The notes under the pieces are model-generated. The model searched no databases. It was not told where the DNA came from and was given only the letters and a program-made list of their open reading frames with translations. From Elusimicrobiota bacterium (GTDB lineage: Bacteria > Elusimicrobiota > Elusimicrobia > FEN-1173): a stretch of DNA of 64,000 nucleotides. Made by a program: the position numbers and the translations under genes. Shown piece after piece: positions 1-8,843 of this stretch (positions within the stretch are counted from its first letter, which is position 1; every line of letters starts with the position of its first letter). The DNA is taken from positions 62,001 through 126,000 of the forward strand of contig JADJZR010000028.1 of the NCBI GenBank assembly GCA_016715645.1, read 5' to 3'.

Positions 1-351
1 TCCCACCATATACTCTGGATAACCGCGCAGGAACACCACCGCCAAAACAAACATCAAAATCGGTCCAACGATCCAATTCTGAATCAAAGAAAGTCCCAAC
101 ACTTTCCAATCCCGAAACACGTCGCCCAAGTCCTCGTATTTTACCTTCGCCAACGGCGGATACATCATGAGAATCAACCCCGCGGCGATGGGGATGTTCG
201 TCGTGCCGACCTGAAATAAATTAATAAAACCTTCAACACCTTGAAAAAAATAACCCAGCCCGACGCCAAGACCGATAGCCAAGAAAATCCACAAAGTTAA
301 GTGTCTGTCCAGAAACGAAAGCTTCTTCACAACGCCATCTCGTTCGTTCAC
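1..351 (-). CDS. arsB: ACR3-family arsenite efflux permease (5' part only)
   Basis: The first 117 codons of an ACR3-type arsenite/H+ antiporter, an inner-membrane protein that exports As(III). The gene runs off the left edge, so only the N-terminal segments are present. Recognisable family stretches are a start near LSFLDRHLTLWIF, then FQVGTTNIPIAAGLILMMYP and the hydrophilic LAKVKYEDLGDVFRDWK. The GTG start at 351 is chosen because a GGAGG sits about 6 bases upstream. The gene lies 40 bases downstream of arsR on the same strand and is probably co-transcribed with it. I use arsB in the broad sense; the family is ACR3, not the E. coli ArsB type. Confidence 0.9.
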   Translation of the reverse strand, partial: MNERDGVVKKLSFLDRHLTLWIFLAIGLGVGLGYFFQGVEGFINLFQVGTTNIPIAAGLILMMYPPLAKVKYEDLGDVFRDWKVLGLSLIQNWIVGPILMFVLAVVFLRGYPEYMVG

Positions 352-391
352 AAACAACCTCCACCAAGCCTAATTGTAACAACGCCTCCCA

Positions 392-760
392 TCAACAGTT
401 CACCACGGGTTCGCCGGGCTTGCGCGCGGAAGAGCGACCGAGAATTCGCAAATCATGCTTGATGACGGAACTCTGGTCCCACAGCGACCGCAGACAAACA
501 AGAGATTCCTTCAAGACCCCGGGAATAGCCGGGGCGATTTCATAATGGATCCACGTCCCCTCCCGCCAATCACGAATGAGTCCGGCTTTTTTAAGGACAC
601 CCAAATGGCGGGACACTTTGTATTGCGGGGTTTTCAAAACCCGCATCATTTCGCAAACACACAATTCCCGTTCCATAAGGAGACGCAGGAGCCGCAGACG
701 CAACGGATCGTTAAGGGCGCCGTGGAAAGAAGTTAGATCGTTTATCTTTATATGCGCCAT
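392..760 (-). CDS. arsR: ArsR-family metalloregulatory repressor
   Basis: A 122-residue winged-helix repressor that would sense As(III)/Sb(III) and derepress the efflux gene downstream. The metal site ELCVCEMM (two Cys flanking Val in the alpha-3 helix) is intact, followed by the recognition-helix stretch PQYKVSRHLGVLKKAGLI and a beta-wing (DWREGTWIHYEI). The open frame extends to an ATG at 805, but I start at the ATG at 760. That places the family-typical N-terminus first, and a strong promoter with a palindromic operator lies immediately upstream of, and across, this ATG. No ribosome-binding site precedes 760, which suggests a leaderless transcript. The C-terminal tail after about residue 90 is not conserved. 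Confidence 0.92.
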   Translation of the reverse strand: MAHIKINDLTSFHGALNDPLRLRLLRLLMERELCVCEMMRVLKTPQYKVSRHLGVLKKAGLIRDWREGTWIHYEIAPAIPGVLKESLVCLRSLWDQSSVIKHDLRILGRSSARKPGEPVVNC

Positions 761-796
761 TTCGCATATAATAGGACAATCCCTTCGTGGATTCAA
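749..796 (-). promoter_or_regulatory. arsR promoter with ArsR-type palindromic operator
   Basis: On the minus strand a -35 TTGAAT (796-791) and -10 TATTAT (773-768) are separated by exactly 17 bases. The -10 is followed after seven bases by the arsR ATG at 760. A perfect 8-base inverted repeat TATATGCG/CGCATATA with a 6-base spacer (749-770) overlaps the start point and the start codon. This is where an autoregulating ArsR dimer would bind. Binding is inference; the promoter and palindrome are read directly. Confidence 0.75.
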
Positions 797-865
797 GGCC
801 CGCAATTTCGAAAGTGCAACGTTTCGCCGGGTGACAAAATGATAAAATGAGGGTCAATCAGCAAC

Positions 866-918
866 GGGTTCAGGGTCGCTAAAACCCTGAAGGATTTTGA
901 ATGGTCGGGCCGCCATTC
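866..918 (+). ncRNA. Structured leader RNA, riboswitch candidate copy 1 (Na+-I/DUF1646-like?)
   Basis: A leader element before the P-type ATPase. Hairpin P1 pairs 870-876 with 884-890 (TCAGGGT/ACCCTGA). It is followed by AAGGATTTT and hairpin P2 pairing 899-904 (GAATGG) with 913-918 (CCATTC) around the loop TCGGGCCG. An almost identical element, with compensatory changes in both stems, precedes the trehalose operon at 8,838-8,890 on the minus strand. The 3' arm of P2 is also the 5' arm of the terminator that follows, so P2 and the terminator are mutually exclusive. From the loop sequence and the target genes I suspect the Na+-I (DUF1646) riboswitch family, but I cannot confirm this without a covariance-model search. 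Confidence 0.7.
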
Positions 919-949
919 CTATATTTTATAGGAAGGCGGTTTTTTTTTA
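909..949 (+). terminator. Intrinsic terminator forming the expression platform of copy 1
   Basis: CCGCC and TTCCTATA pair with TATAGGAA and GGCGG around a short T loop (one or two bulged bases), followed by a run of nine T. It lies between the leader RNA and the ATPase start, so it would attenuate that gene unless the upstream P2 hairpin forms. Confidence 0.8.
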
Positions 950-1007
950 AATGAACAAATGGATTTAGGATGAAAACGTGATTGGCCCAGAGCTCGTGGA
1001 GGTAAAC

Positions 1008-3704
1008 ATGAACCACCCTTGGCATCAATTAACCGCGGAAGAAGCCCTGCGTCTGCTTAAAGCGGACCGGCAAGAGGGATTGTCGTCCGGCGAGGTCGCC
1101 GCACGGCAAAAAGAACACGGGTTCAATGAAATGACAGCGGGAAAGAATCGCAACCCCTTCCTTCAATTCTTGTCCCAGTTCCGGCAACCCCTCGTCTACC
1201 TTTTGGTTGTTGCGGGATCGGTGACGGCTATTCTTCAGCACTGGGTCGATGCCGGCGTTATTTTCGGAGTGGTTTTGGTCAACGCGGTCGTGGGGTTTTT
1301 GCAGGAGTCCAAGGCCGAGAAGTCCGTGGAATCCCTCAAGAAATTGGTCGCCACCGAAGCGACGGTCGTTCGCGATGGACGAAAAGCGCGTGTCCCCTCT
1401 CGGGAGCTAACGTTGGGTGATATCGTGCTTTTGCAGTCCGGGGACAAAGTCCCTGCCGACGTGCGGTTGCTTGAAGTCAAGAACTTACAGGTGAACGAAT
1501 CAGCCCTCACCGGGGAAGCCGCGACCGTGGAAAAAAACAGCGATCCCCTGGCGATAGAAACGGTGCTGGCGGACCGGACCTGCATGGCCTACGGAGGGTC
1601 TCTGGTCACCTACGGCCAGGCCCGGGCCATCGTGGTGGCCATTGGCGACACAACCGAAAACGGCCGCATCGCACGGATGGTGCAGGAAGCCCCCGATCTT
1701 GACACGGTCCTAACGCTCAAGATCAAAACGTTTAGCCATTATTTGCTATACGCCATCTCGGCGCTGGCGGTGGTGACCTTCCTCGTGGGGATGGTCCGAC
1801 AGATTCCCCCTGTGGAAATTTTCATGACCACGGTGGCCTTGGCGGTCGGCATGATCCCGGAGGGGCTCCCAGCGGCGGTCACGATCATCTTGGCACTTGG
1901 TGTGAATCGCCTGGCGCGGCGCCGGGCCATCGTCCGCAAACTGCCCGCCGTGGAAACCCTCGGGAGCACCACGATCATTTGTTCCGACAAGACGGGGACT
2001 CTCACGCAGAACCAAATGACGGTCCAGATCCTGGCGCTGGCGCAAGAACGGTATGAGACGACGGGCGGGGGCTATTCACCCGAAGGCGCGATTCTTCGGG
2101 AGGGGCAAGTCCTCTCTTCGACGGCGACATCCCCCGCTTTGATGGAATGCTTGACGGCGGGGATGCTTTGCAACGATTCCGCTTTGACGGACACAAACGG
2201 GCGATGGTCGATTCAAGGCGATCCCACTGAAGGCGCGTTGATCGTTGCGGCGCGGAAAGCAGGATTGCGGGAGGAAGCGCTTAACCAACGTTACCCGCGT
2301 CGGGACGTCATTCCTTTTGAGTCGGACAGGCAGTATATGGCCACCCTTCATGAAGGGCCGGAGGGGCCCGTGGTTTATATGAAAGGCGCGGTTGAAAAAA
2401 TCGTGGAGCGGTGTGGGGAATGGATGGTGTCTTCGGGAGAAGCGCGCCCCATCGATCAAAACCGCGTTCGAAAGAACGCGGAAGACCTCGCCAAACAGGG
2501 TTTCCGCGTCCTGGCGTTTTGCCGGGCCGCCTTGCCGTCTGGGACAGCCTCCCTCTCCCACGAGACGCTACCATCGGGCATGCTATTCCTGGGGCTCCAA
2601 GCCCTCATGGACCCGCCTCGTCCGGAAGCCGTCCAGGCCGTCAAAGCCTGCCAAACCGCGGGCATCCGTGTAAAAATGATCACGGGCGATCATGCCCTTA
2701 CGGCGGCGGCCATCGCTGGGCAGATGGGGTTGGACCCGGAGGCCGCAAAAGACGGCCGCCTCCCCAAAGCCCTGACCGGTCAGGAGCTGGCCGGGGTGAG
2801 CGACGAGGACCTTCCGGAATTGGCCGAATCGACGGTGGTTTTTGCCCGCGTCGATCCCGCACAAAAACTGCGACTGGTCAGAGCTCTGCAGTCCCGCGGG
2901 CAGGTGGTGGCCATGACCGGGGACGGCGTGAACGACGCACCCGCGCTCAAACAGGCGAACATCGGCGTGGCGATGGGGCTTGGAGGCACCGATGTCGCGC
3001 GCGAGGCCGCCGCCATGGTCTTAACGGACGACAACTTCGCCACCATCGGTGCCGCTGTGGAGGAGGGCCGGGGGATTTTCGACAACCTCACCAAGTTTAT
3101 TCTTTGGACCCTGCCGACCAATTTGGGAGAGGGCCTCCTCGTGATGCTCTCAATCTTCCTGGGACTGCAACTGCCCATTCAACCCGTGCAAATTCTGTGG
3201 ATCAACATGACAACCGCGGTGTGCCTTGGTTTAATGCTCGCTTTTGAGCCTGTGGAGGGAGACGCCATGTTGCGCCCCCCGCGCGATCCGGATCAGCCTA
3301 TTCTGACCCGCGAGTTGGTGAAGCGCCTGGTCGTTGTCAGCGTCCTCATGAGCGCGTGCGGGTTCGGCGCTTTCCTCCTCGCCAAGAAACAGGGCTTATC
3401 CATCGAAGCGGCGCGGACGATCGTCGTTAATGTGGTCGTTTTTGTCGAGGTGGCTTATCTTTTCAATTGCCGTTCTTTGGACAATTCCCCCTTCAAAATC
3501 GGATTTTTTAAGAACACCTGGGTGTTGGCGGGTGTGCTGATCATGACGGGATTGCAGGTTTTGTTGACCTATGTTCCTGTCATGAACAACCTGTTCCACA
3601 CCGCGCCCATGCCTTTGCGAACGTGGGGATGGGTTTTGGCGGCCAGCGTGCTGGTTTATTTTGTCGTGGAGGCGGAGAAGGGAATCCGGCGTCGCTTGCG
3701 ATAG
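1008..3704 (+). CDS. Type II cation-transporting P-type ATPase
   Basis: An 898-residue inner-membrane ATP-driven cation pump. It has the N-terminal cation_ATPase_N domain (about 1-70), the actuator loop (LQVNESALTGEA), M4 with the ion-binding PEGLP motif (MIPEGLPAAVTI), the phosphorylation site CSDKTGTLTQ (Asp about 327), the hinge TGDGVNDAPAL, and a C-terminal group of membrane helices. Architecture is closest to the Ca2+/Na+-type (IIA-like) pumps rather than heavy-metal ATPases, since no CPC motif or metal-binding domain is present. I start at the ATG at 1008 because GGAGG lies 5 bases upstream; an in-frame GTG at 978 is weaker. The riboswitch-like leader shared with the trehalose operon suggests Na+ or osmotic control, so Na+ export is a reasonable guess but unproven. 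Confidence 0.93.
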   Translation: MNHPWHQLTAEEALRLLKADRQEGLSSGEVAARQKEHGFNEMTAGKNRNPFLQFLSQFRQPLVYLLVVAGSVTAILQHWVDAGVIFGVVLVNAVVGFLQESKAEKSVESLKKLVATEATVVRDGRKARVPSRELTLGDIVLLQSGDKVPADVRLLEVKNLQVNESALTGEAATVEKNSDPLAIETVLADRTCMAYGGSLVTYGQARAIVVAIGDTTENGRIARMVQEAPDLDTVLTLKIKTFSHYLLYAISALAVVTFLVGMVRQIPPVEIFMTTVALAVGMIPEGLPAAVTIILALGVNRLARRRAIVRKLPAVETLGSTTIICSDKTGTLTQNQMTVQILALAQERYETTGGGYSPEGAILREGQVLSSTATSPALMECLTAGMLCNDSALTDTNGRWSIQGDPTEGALIVAARKAGLREEALNQRYPRRDVIPFESDRQYMATLHEGPEGPVVYMKGAVEKIVERCGEWMVSSGEARPIDQNRVRKNAEDLAKQGFRVLAFCRAALPSGTASLSHETLPSGMLFLGLQALMDPPRPEAVQAVKACQTAGIRVKMITGDHALTAAAIAGQMGLDPEAAKDGRLPKALTGQELAGVSDEDLPELAESTVVFARVDPAQKLRLVRALQSRGQVVAMTGDGVNDAPALKQANIGVAMGLGGTDVAREAAAMVLTDDNFATIGAAVEEGRGIFDNLTKFILWTLPTNLGEGLLVMLSIFLGLQLPIQPVQILWINMTTAVCLGLMLAFEPVEGDAMLRPPRDPDQPILTRELVKRLVVVSVLMSACGFGAFLLAKKQGLSIEAARTIVVNVVVFVEVAYLFNCRSLDNSPFKIGFFKNTWVLAGVLIMTGLQVLLTYVPVMNNLFHTAPMPLRTWGWVLAASVLVYFVVEAEKGIRRRLR

Positions 3705-3856
3705 CCGGGATTCCCCGGTCGAACGGGGCACCCGTCGACAGGAACGGATTATTCCGGGATTGTCATCGACACGTCTCGGACCTCATCGCCGCGTTCGCGT
3801 TTTTGCCCATCGGGGATTAGGGTGTTCGCCGGGTGGCGTCCCTTTTCTACGATTTT

Positions 3857-5080
3857 CTAGAGGCGGATCATGTCGGTGCCGGGGTTCAAAACGGCGTGAA
3901 AAAGCATCAGGTATTCCCGGAGGTGGCGGGTCAATAGAAAGTTTTGTTTGACGTGTTCCCGTCCGGATTCGCCCAACCGCTGAGCGAAAGCGGGATCGTT
4001 CAAGAGGACTTTCAGCCAATAAGCGGCCCCGTCAGTCGTGTGAACCAGCGCTCCGGAATGCTTGTGCGTGATTTGAAGCGGGATGCCGCCCACGGCTCCC
4101 GCAATGACGGGTTTCCCTTTCCATAAAGCTTCCGATACCGTCAGTCCAAACCCCTCACGCAATGATTTTTGAATAATGACCGCGGAAGCCCGCTGAATGG
4201 CGTTGATTTCCACATGGCTCGTCGGCGGCAAACTCAAAACCAAAATGTCCGGGTCGGCCTTGGCTCGCTCCCGCACCTCCGCCAGGACTTGAGCTCCTTC
4301 GGGATCGTCGTCAGCCGTCCCCCCCACCAGGAGAAGCCGCGCGTTGATATACGGCTTCACTTTTAAAAAAGCTTCGATGACGCCCAGGGGGTCCTTGAGA
4401 CGGTCAAAGCGGGACACCTGCGTCACCAACGGTTTGTCATTGGGAATCCCCAACCGCTCCAGAATGTCTCGAACCTCCGTCGTCGGCAACTCTCGGTTCT
4501 TGTCGCTTAATGGGTCGATCGAGGGTGCAATGAGCATTTGCGGAACGCGCAGGGATTGTGCGAAAGACGGCGCGGAAAACACGCAGGCGTCGTATTGTTC
4601 AATGTAAGGCTTCAGAAATTCCCATACGGCCGGGGACGGGCGTGAGAGGTCAATATGGCACCGCCACATCCATCGGTTTTTTAAAGCCCGTCGTTTCTTA
4701 ACCAAAGCCGCCGGTTGGGGGTCATGAATAAAGATAAAGTCTTCCTCCAAGGGCAAGCGTGTCAGATTCTCGTCCAACGTATCTTCATAGACCTGAAAAT
4801 CTTTTGGGGTCACGGTTGTGGGATCGCCGTGCAGAGCGTTATGGAACTTTTTTGTGACGGCGTAGAAGTCCTCCCCGCCTTTCACCACTTCCCATCGGGC
4901 GTCGAGCCCCAGCTCCTGGAGAAGAGGAACCATACGGCTTAATATTTCCGCCACACCCCCGCCCACGGCGGTCGAATTAACGTTTAAAACACTTTTCCCC
5001 GCCAGGGGCCGCGCCAAGAGGGCCAATTCTTCCAACGTATCGGATCCAACGATGGAGCGGTATTCTTCAAGCCGCGCCAT
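3857..5080 (-). CDS. treT: Trehalose synthase/glycosyltransferase TreT (GT4)
   Basis: A 407-residue cytoplasmic GT4 glycosyltransferase of the TreT type, which interconverts NDP-glucose plus glucose with trehalose. Family hallmarks seen are the N-terminal NSTAVGGGVAEILSRMVPLL loop, the middle WRCHIDLS, and the donor-site motif SLREGFGLTVSEALWKGKPV containing the paired Glu residues. Length is normal for the family. The ATG at 5080 has AGGAG upstream and lies inside the last codons of the preceding DUF5752 gene (14-base overlap). It is the last gene of the otsA-otsB-DUF5752-treT operon, so the cell has two separate ways to handle trehalose in one transcript. Confidence 0.9.
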   Translation of the reverse strand: MARLEEYRSIVGSDTLEELALLARPLAGKSVLNVNSTAVGGGVAEILSRMVPLLQELGLDARWEVVKGGEDFYAVTKKFHNALHGDPTTVTPKDFQVYEDTLDENLTRLPLEEDFIFIHDPQPAALVKKRRALKNRWMWRCHIDLSRPSPAVWEFLKPYIEQYDACVFSAPSFAQSLRVPQMLIAPSIDPLSDKNRELPTTEVRDILERLGIPNDKPLVTQVSRFDRLKDPLGVIEAFLKVKPYINARLLLVGGTADDDPEGAQVLAEVRERAKADPDILVLSLPPTSHVEINAIQRASAVIIQKSLREGFGLTVSEALWKGKPVIAGAVGGIPLQITHKHSGALVHTTDGAAYWLKVLLNDPAFAQRLGESGREHVKQNFLLTRHLREYLMLFHAVLNPGTDMIRL

Positions 5081-5736
5081 GACCTATCTCCTGTTCGATG
5101 AAGGCCACGATTTTGGCCCGCAATCCCTCCAACGTGTGCGTGGTGGGGTCCAGTCCGGCCACTTTTTTGGCCAACTCCGTCCGCCCCAGTTCGTGCTCAA
5201 ACCAATGGGAGAAATCGTTGACACCATAAGGCGGACGAAGCCGCGCTTCGTATAGATGCAGGTACAGGCTTGAAATACTGACTTTCCCTAAACCGTCTAA
5301 GAATTCAGGCAAGTCACCTGCCGTGTGGGGCGTGGGAATGGAAAACCGCACAGCCCCCATGAAGTGGAATTCTTTCCCTTCCGGCGCGGCGCGCCCGTCG
5401 CCTCGCCAATCCATGTGTTTTTCGATGGCCGTTGAAAGAGCCTGGCGAAGGTCGCCCAGGCCGCTAAAGCGAACCGTGTTGACGGAAGCCAATCTTTCCC
5501 CCAACGCTTCGTCGCCCAAGAGGTGTGTGGCCCAATCGGCGAAATCGTTTGGGGTCTCGGGCGTCAAAGAATTGGTGCTGTTGCAGATAACGGTGGGTGT
5601 GTTGATAGATGACGTTATCGGAAACCGCATTGATTCCCTCCATTAATTCCCGCGCATTCCCCGCCCGGCGGCCCGTTAGTGTTGTGAGCGTCAGCCGGGT
5701 GAAGAAATGAAATGGCGTTTCGGCTCTTTCTTTCAT
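5067..5736 (-). pseudogene. DUF5752 family protein, single-base frameshift
   Basis: The N-terminal half (from the ATG at 5736: KERAETPFHFFTRLTL... ELMEGINAV... IYQHTHRYLQQHQF) and the C-terminal half (SLTPETPNDFADWATHLLGD... to EQEIGHGAA) lie in different frames. Together they match one DUF5752 protein of about 220 residues. Dropping one base of a three-base T run (plus-strand 5566-5568) joins them as HQF-LTPETPNDF, the expected family sequence. The ATG overlaps the otsB stop (ATGA), and a GGAGG precedes it. DUF5752 genes are often found beside trehalose and glycogen-type glycosyltransferases; their function is unknown to me. This could be a true frameshift or a base-calling error, and I favour the error because four other genes show the same kind of lesion. 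Confidence 0.8.
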
Positions 5737-6506
5737 TGGAGGACCTCCACCAGCTGTGATAGAAATTTCGCCACGTCCCCTTGGCGGGAGATATAATAAT
5801 TCGCCCGTGACGACCCGCTTTTCCCCACGCGAACCCCAACGCCTTGGGGCCCTACCGCTCGAAACATATCCTCGTCGGTGATGTCGTCTCCCACCGCCAC
5901 CGGGACCGCTGGCCCTGTCCGCCGTAAGAGTTCCTTCAAGGCGCGGCCCTTGTCCCAGTTCACGCGGGGAAGGACTTCCCACACTTTCTTTCCCCGACGC
6001 CAACGCACCGGAAGAGATTCAGTCCTCAAGCGAAACACCGCCAGGGCGCGGTGGAGTCGGCGACGCAAAGAGAGCGGCGTTCGTCGATAATGGATCGACA
6101 TCGAAAGCCCTTTGTTTTCTATGAGAACCCCCGCGAAACCAGAAAATGTTTTCTTGGCTTGAACCGACAGCGCTCGGATCGTCGGTCGGAGCGCGGCCGC
6201 GACCTCGTGTCGAAAAACCACCCCCGGGCCCCGCATTTCCAACCCGTGGTTGCCACCGTAATAGAGTCCCGGCGCGCGAAAGCGGGCTCGAATGAACGAC
6301 AACGGGCGCCCGCTCATCACCGCCACCCGAGCGCGCGGCAGGGCGGCCAACGTCGCAATGGCCCGCATCACCGGCCCGCCGGCTCTGGCTTGGTGCGGCT
6401 GAGACACGAGGGGGGCTAGCGTCCCGTCAAAATCGACGAAAAGAAAGACGCGTCGGTTCGAAAATCGCCGCCGAAGTTCCACCCCATTCCGATCGAGACG
6501 TCTCAC
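5733..6506 (-). CDS. otsB: Trehalose-6-phosphate phosphatase
   Basis: A HAD-superfamily phosphatase of about 257 residues that dephosphorylates trehalose-6-phosphate to trehalose, completing the OtsA/OtsB pathway in the cytoplasm. It has motif I DFDGTLAP (nucleophile and acid/base Asp), motif II VMSGRP, the cap-domain stretch YYGGNHGLE, and motif IV GDDITDEDMF. The open frame extends upstream to 6572, but I choose the GTG at 6506 because it forms a GTGA overlap with the otsA stop. That is the coupling style used throughout this window, and the region before it has no family similarity. Its own stop overlaps the ATG of the DUF5752 gene. Confidence 0.9.
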   Translation of the reverse strand: MRRLDRNGVELRRRFSNRRVFLFVDFDGTLAPLVSQPHQARAGGPVMRAIATLAALPRARVAVMSGRPLSFIRARFRAPGLYYGGNHGLEMRGPGVVFRHEVAAALRPTIRALSVQAKKTFSGFAGVLIENKGLSMSIHYRRTPLSLRRRLHRALAVFRLRTESLPVRWRRGKKVWEVLPRVNWDKGRALKELLRRTGPAVPVAVGDDITDEDMFRAVGPQGVGVRVGKSGSSRANYYISRQGDVAKFLSQLVEVLQ

Positions 6507-8777
6507 GACTTTTTCGACGCCACATCGGGAAGACGCACGTTGGAAAGCTCGGTGATCAGGTTCCCCGCCCATCGATAGATGTTGTTTTCCCGAATCGTCT
6601 CCCGCATCCGCTTCATCCGCGCGGATTTTTCGTCCGGGTCCATGTCCAACGCTCGGTGAATGGCTTCAGCCATTTGCTCGGCGTCGTAAGGGTTGATGAT
6701 CAAAGCGTCCCGCATCTCGCGGGAGGCCCCGGCGAACCGGCTTAAAATCAAAACGCCGCTTTCGTCGCTTCGCGCCGCGACGAATTCCTTGGCCACCAGG
6801 TTCATCCCGTCATGAAGACTCGTCACCAGGCACAGATCCGCCAAACGATAGAAAGGCAGGATCTCCTGATGGCTGTGGTGTCTTTTTAAGAACACGATGG
6901 GCCTGTAATCCCGTCGCTTGAACTTCCAATTGATGCGCTCGGCTTCCGCATCCACTTCAGCCAGAAAGTCGTGGTAGCGTTTGATGTGCGTCCGGCTCGG
7001 CGCCCCGATCTGAACGTAAACGAATTCGCCCAGGTAGTGGGGGAACTTTTCCAAAAACCGTTCGATTCCCCGGAATCGTTCCAAAACGCCTTTGGTGTAG
7101 TCCATCCGCTCCACACCCACGGCCAGGTATTTTGCCCGAATTCCAAGCTCTTTTAAGAGCATGGTCCGGTCCAGGGGAGGATTTTCCGGCAGAACATCCT
7201 GGAAAGAGTCTGGGAAAGCCACGCTGATGGGGAAAGGCTTCACATGGGTTGTGTGCCCGCTCTTAACGACGGAAAATTGTTCCCAATTGATTCGGGATTC
7301 CAGGGTGCGGTCCACCGTGTCCAAGAAGTTGTTGCAATGAAATTGCGTGTGGAACCCGATCAAGTCCGCGCCGAGCAAACCGAAAAGAAGTTCTCTCTGC
7401 CAGGGGCAGATCCCGAACGCTTCGGGGTTTGGCCAGGGGATGTGCCAGAACACAGCGATGCGGGCGTCGGGGCGGCGTTCTTTAAGAAGTCGGGGCAAAA
7501 GCGCAAAGTGATAGTCTTGAATGAGGATGCCCGGGTCCTCCACCCCTTCCAATTCATCCACCACAGCATCAGCAAATTTCCCGTTGGCGGATTGGTATTG
7601 AGCCCAATCCTCGGCGCGAAAGAGGGGCCGAGTGTGGGCGATATGGCAGAGGGGCCAAAGGCCTTCGTTGGAGAATCCATAATAGTAACCATTCTCTTCC
7701 TCTTTAGTGAGCGCCACGCGCCGCAAGGTGTATTGAGGATCCTGCGGAGGGACTCGAAGACGGTCTTTGGCATCCACCATTTCCCAATCGGCGTCCCCCG
7801 CGCCATGGGCGATCCACGTTCCGCCGGAAGCCCGAAGGACCGGCTCCAACGCCGTCACCAATCCGCCCGCGGGAACAATGCAATCCACTTTCCGCCCTCG
7901 ACGAACGTGCATGTAAGGTTCCCGGTTGGAAACGACAACCAAGGGTTTGCCCTGAAGTTTCGTCTTCACGTGCTCTTTTAAGCGGTCCGGCGTCCAAAGG
8001 GATTCCGCCGTCTGGCGGAGCCGGGCTTCTTCCTCGACGGCGGCTTTGGCGTCGGACAAGTGCCGCGCGAACGTGGTGACTTCCCGCGCAATGGGCGCGA
8101 AAATGTCCTCCTTGGGGAGCGAGAACGGCGGCGGAGACAGTTCGCCGGCTCGCAGTTGCTTCATCCATTCGGCCATTTTCGCGATGGGACCCATAACGCT
8201 CCACCGCACGATGACCAACGTGACCAAGGAAATGAGGAACACCTGGACTAAAACGCGCAAAAATGTGTTCCGATAAATTTTAAACAACTGGCGGCGAATG
8301 TGGGAGGCGCCTTGATAGACCACAAAAGCGCCGATGGTTGATTCTTCCAGCCGCAGGGGCATGGCGTAGATGTGTCTTTCTTTATCCTCCAGAAGATCGA
8401 ACCGGCTCCCGTCTAAATTCTTGGAAAAAATGCCGTCCAACAGATCCTGCCGGAAAGACGGGGGAGGCCCCCAAACTTTGCGTCCCGGCCAAAAGACCGC
8501 CGTTAACGTCGAACACCGCCACGCCCGCCAGTCGTTCCCGATTGCCGAACCGTTCCACAATTTTTCGCAACCGTTCGGAGGATCCCTGTTGGACCAACGG
8601 GGCCACCGTCTCTTGAAGCCCTTCCGCCAAAAGTCGCGCGCGACGTTCCATCTCATTACGCATTTGGTCGCGCTCTTGCCTCACCTGCAAAAAAGCGGAA
8701 AACGCCGCCACCGTCCCCACGGTCACCACCAGCGATACGATCAGCCTTAACGTCATCTTCATGGTTCGCTCCTTCAA
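6503..8777 (-). pseudogene. otsA: Membrane sensor (HAMP)-trehalose-6-phosphate synthase fusion, single-base frameshift
   Basis: Read across one frameshift this encodes about 757 residues. It has a first TM helix (about 8-28), an extracytoplasmic sensor region of about 140 residues, a second TM helix (about 172-192), a HAMP-like linker (MGPIAKMAEWMKQLRAGE), a coiled linker, and a full GT20 trehalose-6-phosphate synthase domain. The GT20 part contains VVSNREP, DYHFALLPRLL, VFWHIPWP, FHTQFHCNNFLDTV, RMDYTKG and the C-terminal SLHDGMNLVAKEF. The first 104 codons (start ATG 8777) and the rest lie in different frames. Removing one base from the G5 or C5 run at 8460-8472 restores a single protein. 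A soluble OtsA lacks the N-terminal half, so enzyme activity here may be tied to an extracytoplasmic signal. It is the first gene of the trehalose operon and is controlled by the leader RNA at 8,838-8,890. Confidence 0.85.
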
Positions 8778-8791
8778 ACAATGACCGTATA

Positions 8792-8843
8792 AAAAAAGCC
8801 ATCCCGCTAGCGGTGGAAAAATTTTCCACTGTCAGCGGGATGG
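8792..8843 (-). terminator. Intrinsic terminator of leader copy 2, before otsA
   Basis: On the minus strand GCCATCCCGCT pairs perfectly with AGCGGGATGGC, with an inner stem GTGGAAAA/TTTTCCAC, followed by seven T. It ends about 15 bases before the otsA ATG at 8777. Its 5' arm includes the 3' arm of the leader hairpin P2, so the two are alternative structures. Confidence 0.85.

Noticed and set aside
2411..3247. 278-aa plus-strand frame within the P-type ATPase
   Set aside because: Shifted frame of the ATPase, low-complexity Arg/Gly/Pro, no ribosome-binding site.
5067..5630. Separate 187-aa gene starting RFPITSS
   Set aside because: Its first 20 residues are out-of-frame sequence of the DUF5752 N-terminus; it is the second half of a frameshifted gene.
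6503..8656. 717-aa OtsA starting at the first in-frame ATG
   Set aside because: The first 60 or so residues are the wrong frame of the sensor domain; the true start is ATG 8777 with one indel at 8460-8472.
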